NCBI GenBank assembly: GCA_043228905.1
Contig: JBHGNT010000006.1
Coordinates: 7,874,001 to 7,938,000 of the forward strand
Source of the DNA: Azolla caroliniana
Taxonomy: Eukaryota; Polypodiophyta
Length of the DNA stretch: 64,000 nucleotides
Direction: 5' to 3'
Below, piece after piece: positions 55,098 to 64,000 of this stretch (position 1 is its first letter; the number at the start of each line of letters is the position of its first letter). The notes under the pieces were generated by a model that did not search any database, was not told the DNA's origin, and saw only the letters and a list, made by a program, of their open reading frames with translations. A program made the translations under genes and the position numbers.

Positions 55098-57224
55098 ATG
55101 AGGGGGTCGAACCTCGTAGAAGCCATGGCTTCGGCTGTGGACCGTATAGTGAGTGCGTGCGAAGGCACCGGCGCCCTTGATAGGGCTATCGAGGCGGTTG
55201 TCGGTACGATCGGCCGGTTTAGTGGGAAGGATGCCACGAGCTACTTGGCGTCCTACCGGGCTGAGATGGTAATGAGGGACATTCTGGAAGAGAGGCGTCT
55301 AGCCGGATTCCCTCGAGTGGCGATGCCAGGCATCCATACAGAGGTGCTCGAGGTACGGGCCGAGAGCCGAACCTGGGAGGAGTTCGAAGGTCGGCTCCTG
55401 AAAAAATACGGGCTTGAAGATGCGCTTCGACTTTCGAAGCGGGACTTCATGGAGTGGGTGGAGACCCCCGACAAAGGAATGAACACGTCGGTGCTCCTCC
55501 GGGAGTTTGAGGAACGCTTTGCGCGCCTCTCGGTGCTTGACCGGACCATTCTGGACACAAGTCGTGTCCTATTGTTTGTTAAGTCAGTTGATGAGCAGGA
55601 TCGGGAGCAAGTAGGCCTCCTATTGGAGACTGATGACGGGCTGACGGTCGACTGGGCCGTGGTGAAGAGGATCTGTGGCTGTTTCGACAAACGGCGGGAA
55701 TGAGTTGACAAAGGATCGACAGGGGCGGGCTTTGTCGCAGCAAGGAAGCTCGAGCCAACACCACCAACGCGAAGGGAAGAGACCCGAGATTGGCTCGAGA
55801 CCGGATTGGCTTCGACCGGCATGGTCAAGGGCTCGTCCGGGGGAGCAACTCTGGAGGAACTGACGCGGATGGTAAAGGATCTCCAGATCGCCCAGGCACG
55901 GAGGGATGGTGGCGAACAGGCCCGTGACCGACGACCTCTGGCTGGAAATAGGTGCATGTGGTGTGACGCGGTTGGCCACATCCGGAAGGACTGCGGGGAC
56001 TTCACTGAGGCGATGAGAAGCAACGTGGTGTACCTGTGGAACGGTCGGGTGCACGCCAGCGAGACCCGAAGGGCCCTGGACTTGAACGTCGGGAGAGGAG
56101 GTATGAAAAGGCTGATGGAGGAGGCGGCGGCTCGCCACGCGGAGACCGTCCACTACTCGGCGTCAGCTGGTATTCGGGTCGGAGGTGGCGAGGCCCCGAA
56201 GACGAACAAAGCCGGGATCTGGCCGACGATGCTAGAAGGCCTCGCTGGCGCACGACTAAGGAAAGAAGAGGCGGACCGCGCGGAAAAACGGGTCCGGGAG
56301 GTAACCGGGTGGAGTGACCCGGTGGAAGAAAAGACGGGCTTCGTCGAAGCCGCTTGTCAAAAGTACGAGGCTCTGGTGGAGGACAAGCGGGTAGGAAAAA
56401 CCGGAGGGGCCGGGCCCTCGCAACGATATGAAACTCGATTTGGGCAAAGGCGGAATGAGGCCGGTGTAACCGACGCCCAAGATAATCCCAAGAGGGGCGG
56501 GTACCGGCTGGGCACAAAAGTCGAAAGATCCACGGACCTGCGAAAGGTCCTGGAAGAACGAATCCTCGACAACAAGGTGGAACTGTCGTTGAGGGAAGTG
56601 CTCGGGATCGCCAAGAAGGAGTTCCACAACTCCATGGTAGACTTGGTGAAGAGGAAGAGGTTGTCGACGGAGACAGAACCGGAGAAGCCGGTGGAGGTGC
56701 GCACGACGCACATAGAGGACATGGCGCTGGAAGACGAGTTGGCAGAGAGCCACTATTCGAGGCCGCACTGGGCCAGAGCGACCATGGAGACCCCCGTGAA
56801 GATCGGAGATGTTCATGAACAGGTGGTGGCGTTGGTGGACCACAGTTCAGAAATCAATTTGATGTCCATGGACTTCTACAAGAAGGGGAAATGGCCGATC
56901 AACACCAAGCACGGGTGGAAAATACGGGCAACAACGCGTGCCACCGAAGAACTGCATGGAGCCTGCCCGAATGTACGAGTAAAGATCGGCGATGTCAAGA
57001 TTGACCAACACTTCTTTGTGCAGGAGATGTCCTCACATCCGGTTATACTAGGAGAACCGTACATCACGACAGCACGGATAGAGAACAAGGTACTGGACAA
57101 CGGCTCGGCCTATGCAAGGGTCAAGAGCCAGGATGGGCGTCACTCGGTCTAGTTCCTGACGGTGAGACCGAACCATGAGCGGAACTGCGAGACCCTCGGG
57201 GGCGAAAGCCGAGAGGATTTTTAG
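55098..57224 (+). pseudogene. GF5 gag-protease, two nonsense codons
   Basis: One frame from ATG 55098 to TAG 57222-57224, 709 codons. TGA at 55701-55703 (TGG in GF4) and TAG at 57150-57152 (CAG in GF1) break it. The order is capsid helices (FSGKDATSYLASYRAEM, WEEFEGRLLKKYG), CCHC knuckle CMWCDAVGHIRKDC, charged linker, protease-like ALVDHSSEINLM (Gly of DHG now Ser) and ILGEPYITTARI. No indel relative to GF4 in the parts compared, so it is a good guide to the original gag frame. Confidence 0.9.
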
Positions 57225-57258
57225 AGAGGGCTATCAAGGCGTGGGGCCGCGATAGCCC
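57216..57258 (+). promoter_or_regulatory. GF5 gag-pol -1 frameshift site with hairpin (predicted)
   Basis: GAT TTT TAG at 57216-57224; pol frame TTT TTA from 57218. Four bases later GGGCTATC (57228-57235) pairs perfectly with GATAGCCC (57251-57258) over a 15-nt loop AAGGCGTGGGGCCGC, in which GGC and GCC can also pair. Confidence 0.65.
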
Positions 57259-59071
57259 GGACACTCCGGGAAAACCCCACAAGTGTACGATAGCGAAGAA
57301 GACCTGTACTATAAGTAGGAAATTTTGGTTCTCCGACAATGGAGGGTGTACGATAGTCGACGTCGTTGGCCGGAAGAAGAAAAGGGCGGAGGAGTGCATT
57401 CGGGCATGTGGTATCCTCGGCCCTGGAGAGGAAATCAACAGAGCCATGGAGGCGGTCTCTTTCGACGATACCTTGGGGGAGCTGCGAGAGGTAGTCGGAG
57501 GAGTCCTTAAAGAGGACCGGACGATTCCGGTATGTTCGGAAAGGATGTACGAAGTCATCGTGGACTTCAGTAGAGGGCTCGAGTCAGATCGGACGGCCCG
57601 GGTGGACACGAGGTACAAGACTGTGGACCGGAAGGTGAGGCCAGTCGTGGCTCCCTTGCCGGAGGGCAGCGAGTTGCGAATAAAGGGGGTTGCGTCGGAC
57701 CCGAGTTTACGAAATCCGGCGCGCATAGGACACACGTTGACCGACATAACGCTACGTGAGCTCAAAATCGGTGGGGGTGGTTTCCTACTGCTGGCGGAAG
57801 AGGACCGTTTTCGGGGAATGCTTGGAAGGCACAGGAAGGCTTTCGCATTCTCACCGGAGGAGATCGGGTGCGTAGACCCAACAGTCATGGAACCGATGGT
57901 GATATTCACGGTACCGCATGTGCCGTGGAGTCTCAAACCGATTCCAGTACCCAGAGCTCACATCCTGAAGCTGATGGAGCTGTTAAAGCAGAAGGTTGAG
58001 ATGGGCATCCTGGAACCGTCGAGTGCCCCATACTTGAATCGGTGGTTTACCGTGCCGAAGAAGGACGGCACGTTGCGCTTTATTCAAGACCTGCAGCCGG
58101 TCAACAAGGTGACCATTCGAAACGCAGGAATCGGACCGACAATAGACGAGTTGGCGGAGGCCTTCGCTGGAAGGTCAATTTACTTGGTCGGTGATCTCTA
58201 CTCGGGGTACGATCAGTTCCAGCTAGCCATAGAGATCAGCGACAACACGACAATGCGAACTCCTCTCGACCTAGTATTGATGTCTACCCTACCGCAAGGA
58301 GGGACGAACTCGGTGGGTCACATGGTGAACGCAATGAACAAGGTCCTGAGGGATTGTATCCCGGACATCACCATGCCGTTTTTGGACGACGTCTCGATCA
58401 AGGGATGCCCGGTGGAGAAAAAGGACGAGACGATCGGACCGGACGGGTGCCGGAAATTCGTGGCGACGCACATCGATGACTGCGAGAAGGTGCTGCAAAG
58501 GTTAGAGGGTGCGAGGCTCACCTTCTCCGGGGAAAAATCGGCCTTCGGGCAATCAGAGATCATGTTCAGACAAAAGCTGATCATGCCAACAGAGCGAACG
58601 ATCTCCTTGTGGGCCACGGTGGACTGGAGGGATGAGATGAGCCGGGAGGAACTATTGGCGGCGCGGATTCGACAGCTCGAGCGGAGGCCGGAGGACGCAG
58701 AGCGAGCCGCGGAGAAACTTCGAGTAGCGAGGATAAGGAACAAAGCCCGGTTCGACCGAACACACCGGCTCCGGCCAAAGAAGATCGAGGAAGGCGACTG
58801 GGTGCTAGTCTACGACAACAGCCTCGACAATCAGCACAGGGCCACGCGAAAGTTTGCGAGGAGGTGGTTCAAGCCTTACATAGTAACAGGCGCCAATGAC
58901 AATGGGACGTAGCATCTCGCGGAGCTCGACGGTACGAGAATAGCAATACCGGTTGCGGGGAAGAGGATCAAAGCATTCAAGAAATGACACGACGGTGAGC
59001 CGGAGCTAGGGGGCATGGACAGCAACGACGAGCAGCCCGAGGTGGAGGACGAGCCGGGAAACGAGGAATAA
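57218..59071 (+). pseudogene. GF5 pol, RT fused to integrase end by deletion
   Basis: Pol frame, -1 to gag. A stop near 57300 lies in the short leader. From 57446 it is open to 58912: the pol N-terminus, RT with DLYSGYDQFQL and PFLDDVSIKG, then GQSEIM joined directly to FRQKLIMPTERTISLW. About 1.6 kb coding RT end, RNase H and the integrase core is missing, in frame, at a short ATCATG-like junction. The integrase end (EEGDWVLVYDNSLDNQHRAT, RWFKPYIV) follows. TAG at 58910 (TAC in GF4) and TGA at 58985 interrupt the tail, which ends TAA 59069-59071. It cannot integrate by itself. Confidence 0.9.
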
Positions 59072-59131
59072 AAGCAAGGACCAGTTTTCTCCAGTAGGAA
59101 CCCAATTTTGGCGCATACCGGTGGATGCGCG

Positions 59132-59147
59132 GTTAGGTGGGGGCGGA
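59132..59147 (+). other. GF5 polypurine tract
   Basis: GTTAGGTGGGGGCGGA directly before the 3' LTR. Confidence 0.8.
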
Positions 59148-59734
59148 TGTCGTGAAGAAAACCGTCCCCAGGCGCAAACCGTGTATAGCGTGTGTGAACC
59201 GGCCCTTACATGTGGGCACGCCCCTTATCGTATAGTAGATAGGTAGGCACAAAAGTCGAATCCTAGGTAGCAATATTCTATAGGGAGAATTGAGGAGTAT
59301 CTCTGTCGGACTAGGACCGAGCTCTTCTTTTCTGTCGTTCTCCATAGCTTTCTTTTGCACAGGTTCTCGAGAGGCTGATTCGGCTCCGTGGAACGCCCGT
59401 GTGCTTTCGGCAGAATCTCCATCTTGCTCCCCTGTGTGTGTGGGTAATCAGGCGTCGACATCCATCTCGCCGACCTGATCGGCTGTAACCGTTCGAGTCA
59501 TCTGCATACATACAAATACATACATATATTTATATACACACACTAGTGTTCTTATACTTTATCTCCTGCTCAACTCGTGTCTCCTGTGTTGTTGGCCGCG
59601 TTCCCGTGCACTTCTTTGTCTATACGTGTGTGAGCGTGTCTCTCTCTCTCTCTCTCCCTTTTCTCACCTATTCCTCGGTCCAAGACCCCAGTGGTCCCGC
59701 CTTGTTCTCCACACACGCGCGTAACAACGCGACA
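59148..59734 (+). repeat. GF5 3' LTR, internally deleted
   Basis: 587 bp, TGTCGTGAAGAAAACCGTCC to TAACAACGCGACA. Between ATCTCTGTC and GGACTAGG it lacks the block that holds the TATA box in GF1; the junction has CTGTC microhomology. Confidence 0.9.
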
Positions 59735-60403
59735 GCGTGCAGTCCGCTTCCTCTTTCCTCAGCCTTACGCCGGCGAGGCCTTCCAACATCACCGGCCAGA
59801 ATCCAGGGCCGCTTCTTCCATCAGTTGTTTCATACCCCCTCGTCCGACATTTAAATCTAGGGCCCTTCGGGTCTCGCTAGCATGTAGCCGGAGGACTTCG
59901 GTCACGGACTTGTTCGCCACCGTCCCTCCGTGCTTGTGCAATCTGGAGGTCCCTCACCATCTGAGTCAGCTCCTCCACGAGCCTTTGACCATGCCGGTCG
60001 ATGTCGATCCGGTCTCGAGCCAATCTCGGGTCTCTTCCCTTCGCGCCGGTGGGGTTACCTTGACCTTCCTTGTCGCAACAGAACCCGCCCCCGTCAAGCC
60101 TTTATCGACCCACTCACGCCGTTTGTCAAAACGGCTGCAGACTCTCTTCACCATGGCCTAGTCGGTTGTTAGGCCGTCATCGGTCTCCAACAGGAAGCCC
60201 ACTTGCTCCCGGTCCCTTGCGTCCACCGATTTAACGAACAATAGGACACGACTCGTGTCCAACACGGTCCGGTCCAGTGTTGAAAGTCGTGCGAAGCGTT
60301 CTTCAAACTCCCGAAAGAGCACCAACGCGTTTCTCCCCTTTTCGGGGGTCTCCACCCATTCCATGAAGTCCCGCTTCGATAGCCGAAGTGCGTCATCAAG
60401 CCC
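59735..60403 (-). pseudogene. GF3 gag middle part
   Basis: Continues GF3 after GF5. On the minus strand: GLDDALRLSKRDFMEWVETPEKGRNAL, FEERFARLSTLDRTVLDTSRVLLFVKSVD, then a TAG near 60158 and ETRDWLETGSTSTGMVKG. A deletion near 59885-59975 removes part of the knuckle region seen in GF4. It is cut at 60403 by gypsy-Y. Confidence 0.85.
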
Positions 60404-61361
60404 TGTTGTCCGCCGGAATAGTAACCGACCAACAAGAGCGTAGGAATAAGAAATAATATAAGAGCATAACGCATGTAAGGGTTCACGCAGGAAGCGTGAA
60501 AGGCTAATAGACCCTGCGTATATAAAGGGCAGAAAACCTCTGATAGAGGGGGCATGTATTTTTGGAATGTAAAGAAGCGTATCGTAATGGAATTCTATCT
60601 TCTCTGAAAGTCTGTGTATAGCTATGGCTAATCTACTGTGTGTCTGGAATACCTGAGCGTGTAATAATGTAAGTGTAACCATTGCTAAGGAGTCGGTTGT
60701 AGTCGTCTCCATTATACGCTGATAGGTTACGGGGAACATTCCCCTACGTATTACGCATAGATGCCCCATTCGTTGTTCCACAATCACTTGGAGGTCTAGG
60801 TCGAAGGACTGACTGAAGACCGTTGTCGCGTTGTTACGCGCGTGCGTGTAGAAGGGGCGGGACCATGAGGGTCTTGGACTAGGGAGTAGAGGAGAAAGAA
60901 TAAGACACAAAATGGAAGCTTAGCTCAAGAGGAGGCGAGAAAGAATAAGACAATAATATAGAATAGACGGGGCAAGATGCTCAACAAGTTAGCTTAAGGA
61001 AACACAAACGCTTTACAATGGTGGCCGCCATGGCTGCACCAAACGACTATATGAAAACCCTAAAGGAAAACCCAAGAAGAAAACCCTAACCGAAACCCTA
61101 AAACCGAATAGGAAACCCTCGACCTAAGTGGTATGCCTCTCTCCCTCAAAATAGGCAACCCCTCATAAGTGAACCCTCCCTTCCTTTTATAGCCCAAGGA
61201 GGGAGGGACCTTACAATGTGGGATAAAATTCCCCTCTTCTTTCCACACACCATTCCCTAGTATACACGTGCACATGTTTCACACCACCGATTTGCCCATT
61301 CCACCCCGGTTTCACACTATAGCCGGAAATCTTCACGACACCGTGTTCCTAATCGGTAACA
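60404..61361 (+). repeat. Gypsy-Y 5' LTR, interrupted
   Basis: TGTTGTCCGCCGGAATAG...ATCGGTAACA. Without the 517-bp insert and its duplication it is about 437 bp. The partner LTR is outside the window, so the ends rest on TG...CA and the following PBS. Confidence 0.75.
60824..61340 (-). mobile_element. Solo GF-like LTR
   Basis: 517 bp, plus-strand TGTCGCGTTGTTACGCGCG...CTTCACGACA, flanked by CCGT on both sides (60820-60823, 61341-61344). TATAAAAG at 61194-61201 (minus) behind CTCCTTGGGC. The middle differs from GF1 and GF4, so it is another subfamily. Confidence 0.9.
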
Positions 61362-61365
61362 CTTT

Positions 61366-61380
61366 TGGCACGCCGGGTGA
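61366..61380 (+). other. Gypsy-Y primer binding site
   Basis: TGGCACGCCGGGTGA, 4 nt after the LTR. It resembles the TGGCGCC-type sites of plant gypsy elements but is not identical. Confidence 0.55.
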
Positions 61381-61383
61381 TCT

Positions 61384-63762
61384 ATGTCTTCTCACAGACG
61401 AGCAACGACGAATGGATGTTTAGCCGCAGACGCCCCAGAGAACCAACACGACAAGAACGACCAATCACACGGTCCGTCACATGCCAGGCAAAGGAATGCG
61501 CGCAGCAGAAGCCTCGGTTCAACGACCTCAATACTACCTGTTGTGATTACAAAGGTGATTCTTCGCTCTCTAAACACTTTGACGATACGCGGGGAGCACG
61601 CTCACCACAGCCACCCTGTGGTCTTTCCCGACCCGCCGTAGCCCCCAACATGGCCTTTGCCTATCCCCGCTTTAACGGTGAAACCGACGCCGCAACCCAT
61701 ATTCGCATGTTCCTTAATGTCTGGAATGCGAACCACATGGCGCAGAGCCTTTCGGAGGCGGTAGCGCACCAGTCGAAAATGACGGAGTTCGGGTTCATTG
61801 GATGGGCGAGCGGCGTTTTGGCATTCACAGATGGACTTACCAGCAATCACAACCTTCGATCAGTAGCAGTCCACTTTCTTGCGGTTCTTCCATCGGAGGG
61901 TTCCACAACGCGAAATCCTCGGACAATTCTACATGATTAAGCAACTGCCGACCAAGATGATCGCAGACTTCAGCTTACGTTTCCAAAATTTACGACGGAA
62001 ACTAGAACGGAGCCCCGCGGAGGACGAGGCTCGAGAGACATTTCTGGCAGCATTACGCCGACCCATCCAGTCAACGCTCAACAACAATAGCGTGAAAGGG
62101 GAAACGACGGATATGGTCATTGAACGAGCGTTACAACTCGAGTTGGACAACGAGGAAGAAAGGTTTTCTATGTCCTCCTTACGACAAGAGTTACCCCAGG
62201 ACGAGGAACGCCACTTTCGTCAAGCAATCCAGTGCACGATTTGCTTGAACTCGGGGCATTCCGTAGTGGAGTGCAACATGCGAATCCACTGCCCAATCTG
62301 CCACTCAAAGGCTCACACAATCCAACAATGCGAATACAATATGTTTAACAGAGCCGCTCCCACAGTCCGCAGCATGGACACAAAGCGTCCCCCACGCCGT
62401 ACTGAACCAAGGCGGCAAGAAGACCGACCATGGTATATGGATTGCAACCCACGGGACGACCGGCACCACCGGAATCGCCGAAATCACAACGATTCCGAGG
62501 AAGACGAACCAGAGGATGAGGATTATCGTGGACATCCGAGTTATGCTAAAGGTGGCCGACGCTATGAGAATCACCGGCTGACAAACAAACGTGGCGGCTT
62601 CAATGGTTATCGTGGGAAGCCGCGTCAATATCGAGATCGTCGGCGTTACGACGAAAGCTTGGGAGATGAGCGACACCAAGAACCACGACGGGACCAACAA
62701 CAACCACCGCGTGCGTTCCGACAAACAAGGCCGGACCGGGAGGAGCAAGTCGCACCAGGGGATCGGCACACACCACCAGGAGCCGAGAAGGGTGAGTCAA
62801 GCATCCATTGTTTTATTTGTCAGCAGCCTGGACATTATGCCACGCAATGCCCAGCACGCAAGAGCAAGGGGCCCGCCGTCAACACGATTACGACGGAAGT
62901 ACAGCAAGTCACGACACGCCAGCAAACAAAAACGGTTGATTGGGCTGCGCAAGATGAGATACGACGACAAGCCCAGGCATGGGTGGAAAAAGCAAACACG
63001 ACCAATACAGAGTGCATGTGGAAGGAGTCCGCGAATACGAGGGAGGAAGCAGAGGACGAAGGATTGGTCTCGGACCCCATTTGGCAGGCATTAGCGGGAT
63101 GCGAGATAACGTTAACAATGGAGAAGCTGCTGTAGCTAGTCCCACGCTTCCGTCAGACCATGGAAGAGCGGGTGACGGGCATACCCGGGGTCACGACACG
63201 CCAGCAAACAAAAATGGTTGATTGGGCTGCGCAAGATGAGATACGACGACAAGCCCAAGCATGGGTGAAAAAAGCAAACACGACCAATACAGAGCGCATG
63301 TGGAAGGAGTCCGCGAATACGAGGGAGGAAGCAGAGGACGAAGGATTGGTCTCGGACCCCATTTGGCAGGCATTAGCGGGATGCGAGATAACGTTAACAA
63401 TGGAGAAGCTGCTGTAGCTAGTCCCACGCTTCCGCCAGACCATGGAAGAGCGGGTGACGGGCATACCCGGGGTCACGACACGCCAGCAAACAAAAACGGT
63501 TGATTGGGCTGCGCAAGATGAGATACGACGACAAGCCCAAGCATGGGTGAAAAAAGCAAACACGACCAATACAGAGCGCATGTGGAAGGAGTCCGCGAAT
63601 ACGAGGGAGGAAGCAGAGGACGAAGGATTGGTCTCGGACCCCATTTGGCAGGCATTAGCGGGCTGCGAGATAACGTTAACAATGGAGAAGCTGCTGCAGC
63701 TAGTCCCACGCTTCCGCCAGACCATGGAAGAGCGGGTGACGGGCATACCCGGGGTCAGCGTC
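61384..63762 (+). pseudogene. Gypsy-Y gag, three CCHC knuckles, broken
   Basis: Start ATG 61384 (MSSHRRATTNG), just after the PBS. The frame ends at 61641. The capsid part (AYPRFNGETDAATHIRMFLNVWNANHMAQ) is in a second frame, and from about 61879 it returns to the first: FYMIKQLPTKMIADFSLRFQNLR. Two knuckles lie together, CTICLNSGHSVVEC (about 62233) and CPICHSKAHTIQQC (about 62299). After a long Arg/Asp-rich region comes a third, CFICQQPGHYATQC (about 62810). The end is a triplicated 94-codon block with TAG at 63133-63135 and 63415-63417. Confidence 0.85.
62908..63753 (+). repeat. 282-bp tandem triplication in gag
   Basis: Three copies at 62908-63189, 63190-63471 and 63472-63753, each 94 codons in frame (VTTRQQTKTVDWAAQDE to VTGIPG). 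Copies 2 and 3 are nearly identical. Copies 1 and 2 end LLTAG where copy 3 has LL-CAG. Confidence 0.97.
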
Positions 63763-64000
63763 GCTACAAACCTTACAGATGTTAGCGACGGCCCGCTTGT
63801 AGTGGATCACCACAACCTGGCGATCACATTAATATTACACGGATAGGAAATTTCTGGATGCGTAATCGATGGCGGCTCAAGTGTCAATGTAATTAGCGCG
63901 AAAACTTGCGAGCAGTTAGGCATTTCAGAATGGGAGGCTTGCCCATTCTAGCTCCGAATGGCAGATACTCGCTCAATACGACCATTGGGCTTAATTCGCA
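63754..64000 (+). pseudogene. Gypsy-Y protease, start only
   Basis: In the same frame as gag. A TAG at 63844-63846 is followed by SGCVIDGGSSVNVISAKTCEQLGI, with the D-G-G-S form of the retropepsin active site common in some plant gypsy elements. A further TAG lies near 63949. The sequence runs off the right edge. Confidence 0.75.

Larger units (their letters stand above)
54676..59734 (+). mobile_element. GF5, GF-family element in opposite orientation, internally deleted
   Basis: Plus-strand copy inside minus-strand GF3. The 5' LTR is reduced to its last 378 bp and the 3' LTR lacks an internal block. Pol lacks RNase H and most of integrase. The right flank is GCGT; the left target copy was lost with the outer end of the 5' LTR in a deletion that also removed about 20 bp of GF3. 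Gag has two nonsense codons. Confidence 0.92.
36180..60403 (-). mobile_element. GF3, GF-family gypsy element in three pieces
   Basis: Pieces on the minus strand: 36180-37490 (3' LTR, integrase end), 50918-54675 (integrase, RNase H, RT, protease, gag end) and 59735-60403 (gag middle). Copia-3 sits between AACGC duplications (37486-37490, 50918-50922). GF5 and gypsy-Y split the rest. Its left target is ACGG (36176-36179). The gag start and 5' LTR should follow gypsy-Y outside the window. Confidence 0.9.
60404..64000 (+). mobile_element. Gypsy-Y, Ty3/gypsy element, 5' part
   Basis: 5' LTR 60404-61361 (with a solo LTR inside), PBS, gag with three CCHC knuckles and a 282-bp tandem triplication, and the start of protease at the right edge. 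Bases before the LTR are AGCCC. It is unrelated to GF in Gag sequence. Confidence 0.85.

Overview
The window holds no recognisable host gene. It is a stack of transposable elements nested inside one another, as in the repeat-rich intergenic space of a land plant genome. Evidence for a plant: a LINE whose ORF1 has a DUF4283-like part plus a CCHC knuckle, Ty1/copia elements primed by initiator tRNA-Met (TGGTATCAGAGC), a Ty3/gypsy chromovirus with a chromodomain, and a FAR1/MULE-like fragment. The species cannot be read from this. One gypsy family here (called GF) has an unusual reverse transcriptase (RT), so a non-angiosperm lineage such as a fern or lycophyte is possible, but that is a low-confidence guess.

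Layout. 1-3345: LINE-A (minus), cut by the left edge. 3353-4080: GA microsatellites and tRNA-like SINE units. 4082-22497: LINE-B (plus), split by GF1 (5896-12986) and by a chromovirus (14403-21291) whose 3' LTR holds a 937-bp DNA element (14568-15504). From 22498 the nest deepens. Gypsy-X (22498 onward) contains copia-1 (23389-28916) and is then split by GF2 (29239 onward). GF2 is split by copia-2 (31356 onward), and copia-2 by GF3 (36180 onward). GF3 contains three things: copia-3 (37491-50917, which itself holds GF4 at 39117-46094 and a solo copia LTR at 50158-50903), the inverted GF5 (54676-59734), and gypsy-Y (60404 to the right edge, whose LTR holds a solo GF-like LTR). Target-site duplications (TSDs) confirm most joints. 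The right halves of gypsy-X, GF2, copia-2 and gypsy-Y should lie beyond base 64000.

The GF family is the most informative part. Copies share a Gag with one CCHC knuckle, a protease with an odd D-H-G motif, an FLDD-type RT, RNase H, and an integrase with a GPY/F-like end. Gag stops at a T5 run (GAT TTT TAG or TGA), and pol continues in the -1 frame. Directly downstream is an 8-bp hairpin whose stem pairs covary between copies, which looks like a programmed -1 frameshift signal. GF insertions make 4-bp target duplications, and every visible target has CG at its centre. GF4 keeps an uninterrupted 1133-codon pol and is the youngest-looking GF copy.

Almost all other coding regions are broken, mostly by single nonsense changes of C-to-T or G-to-A type rather than by indels, which fits decay of methylated DNA. 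Coordinates of LTR ends come from direct comparison of paired LTRs and TSDs. Domain names rest on motif recognition by eye, with no database search.
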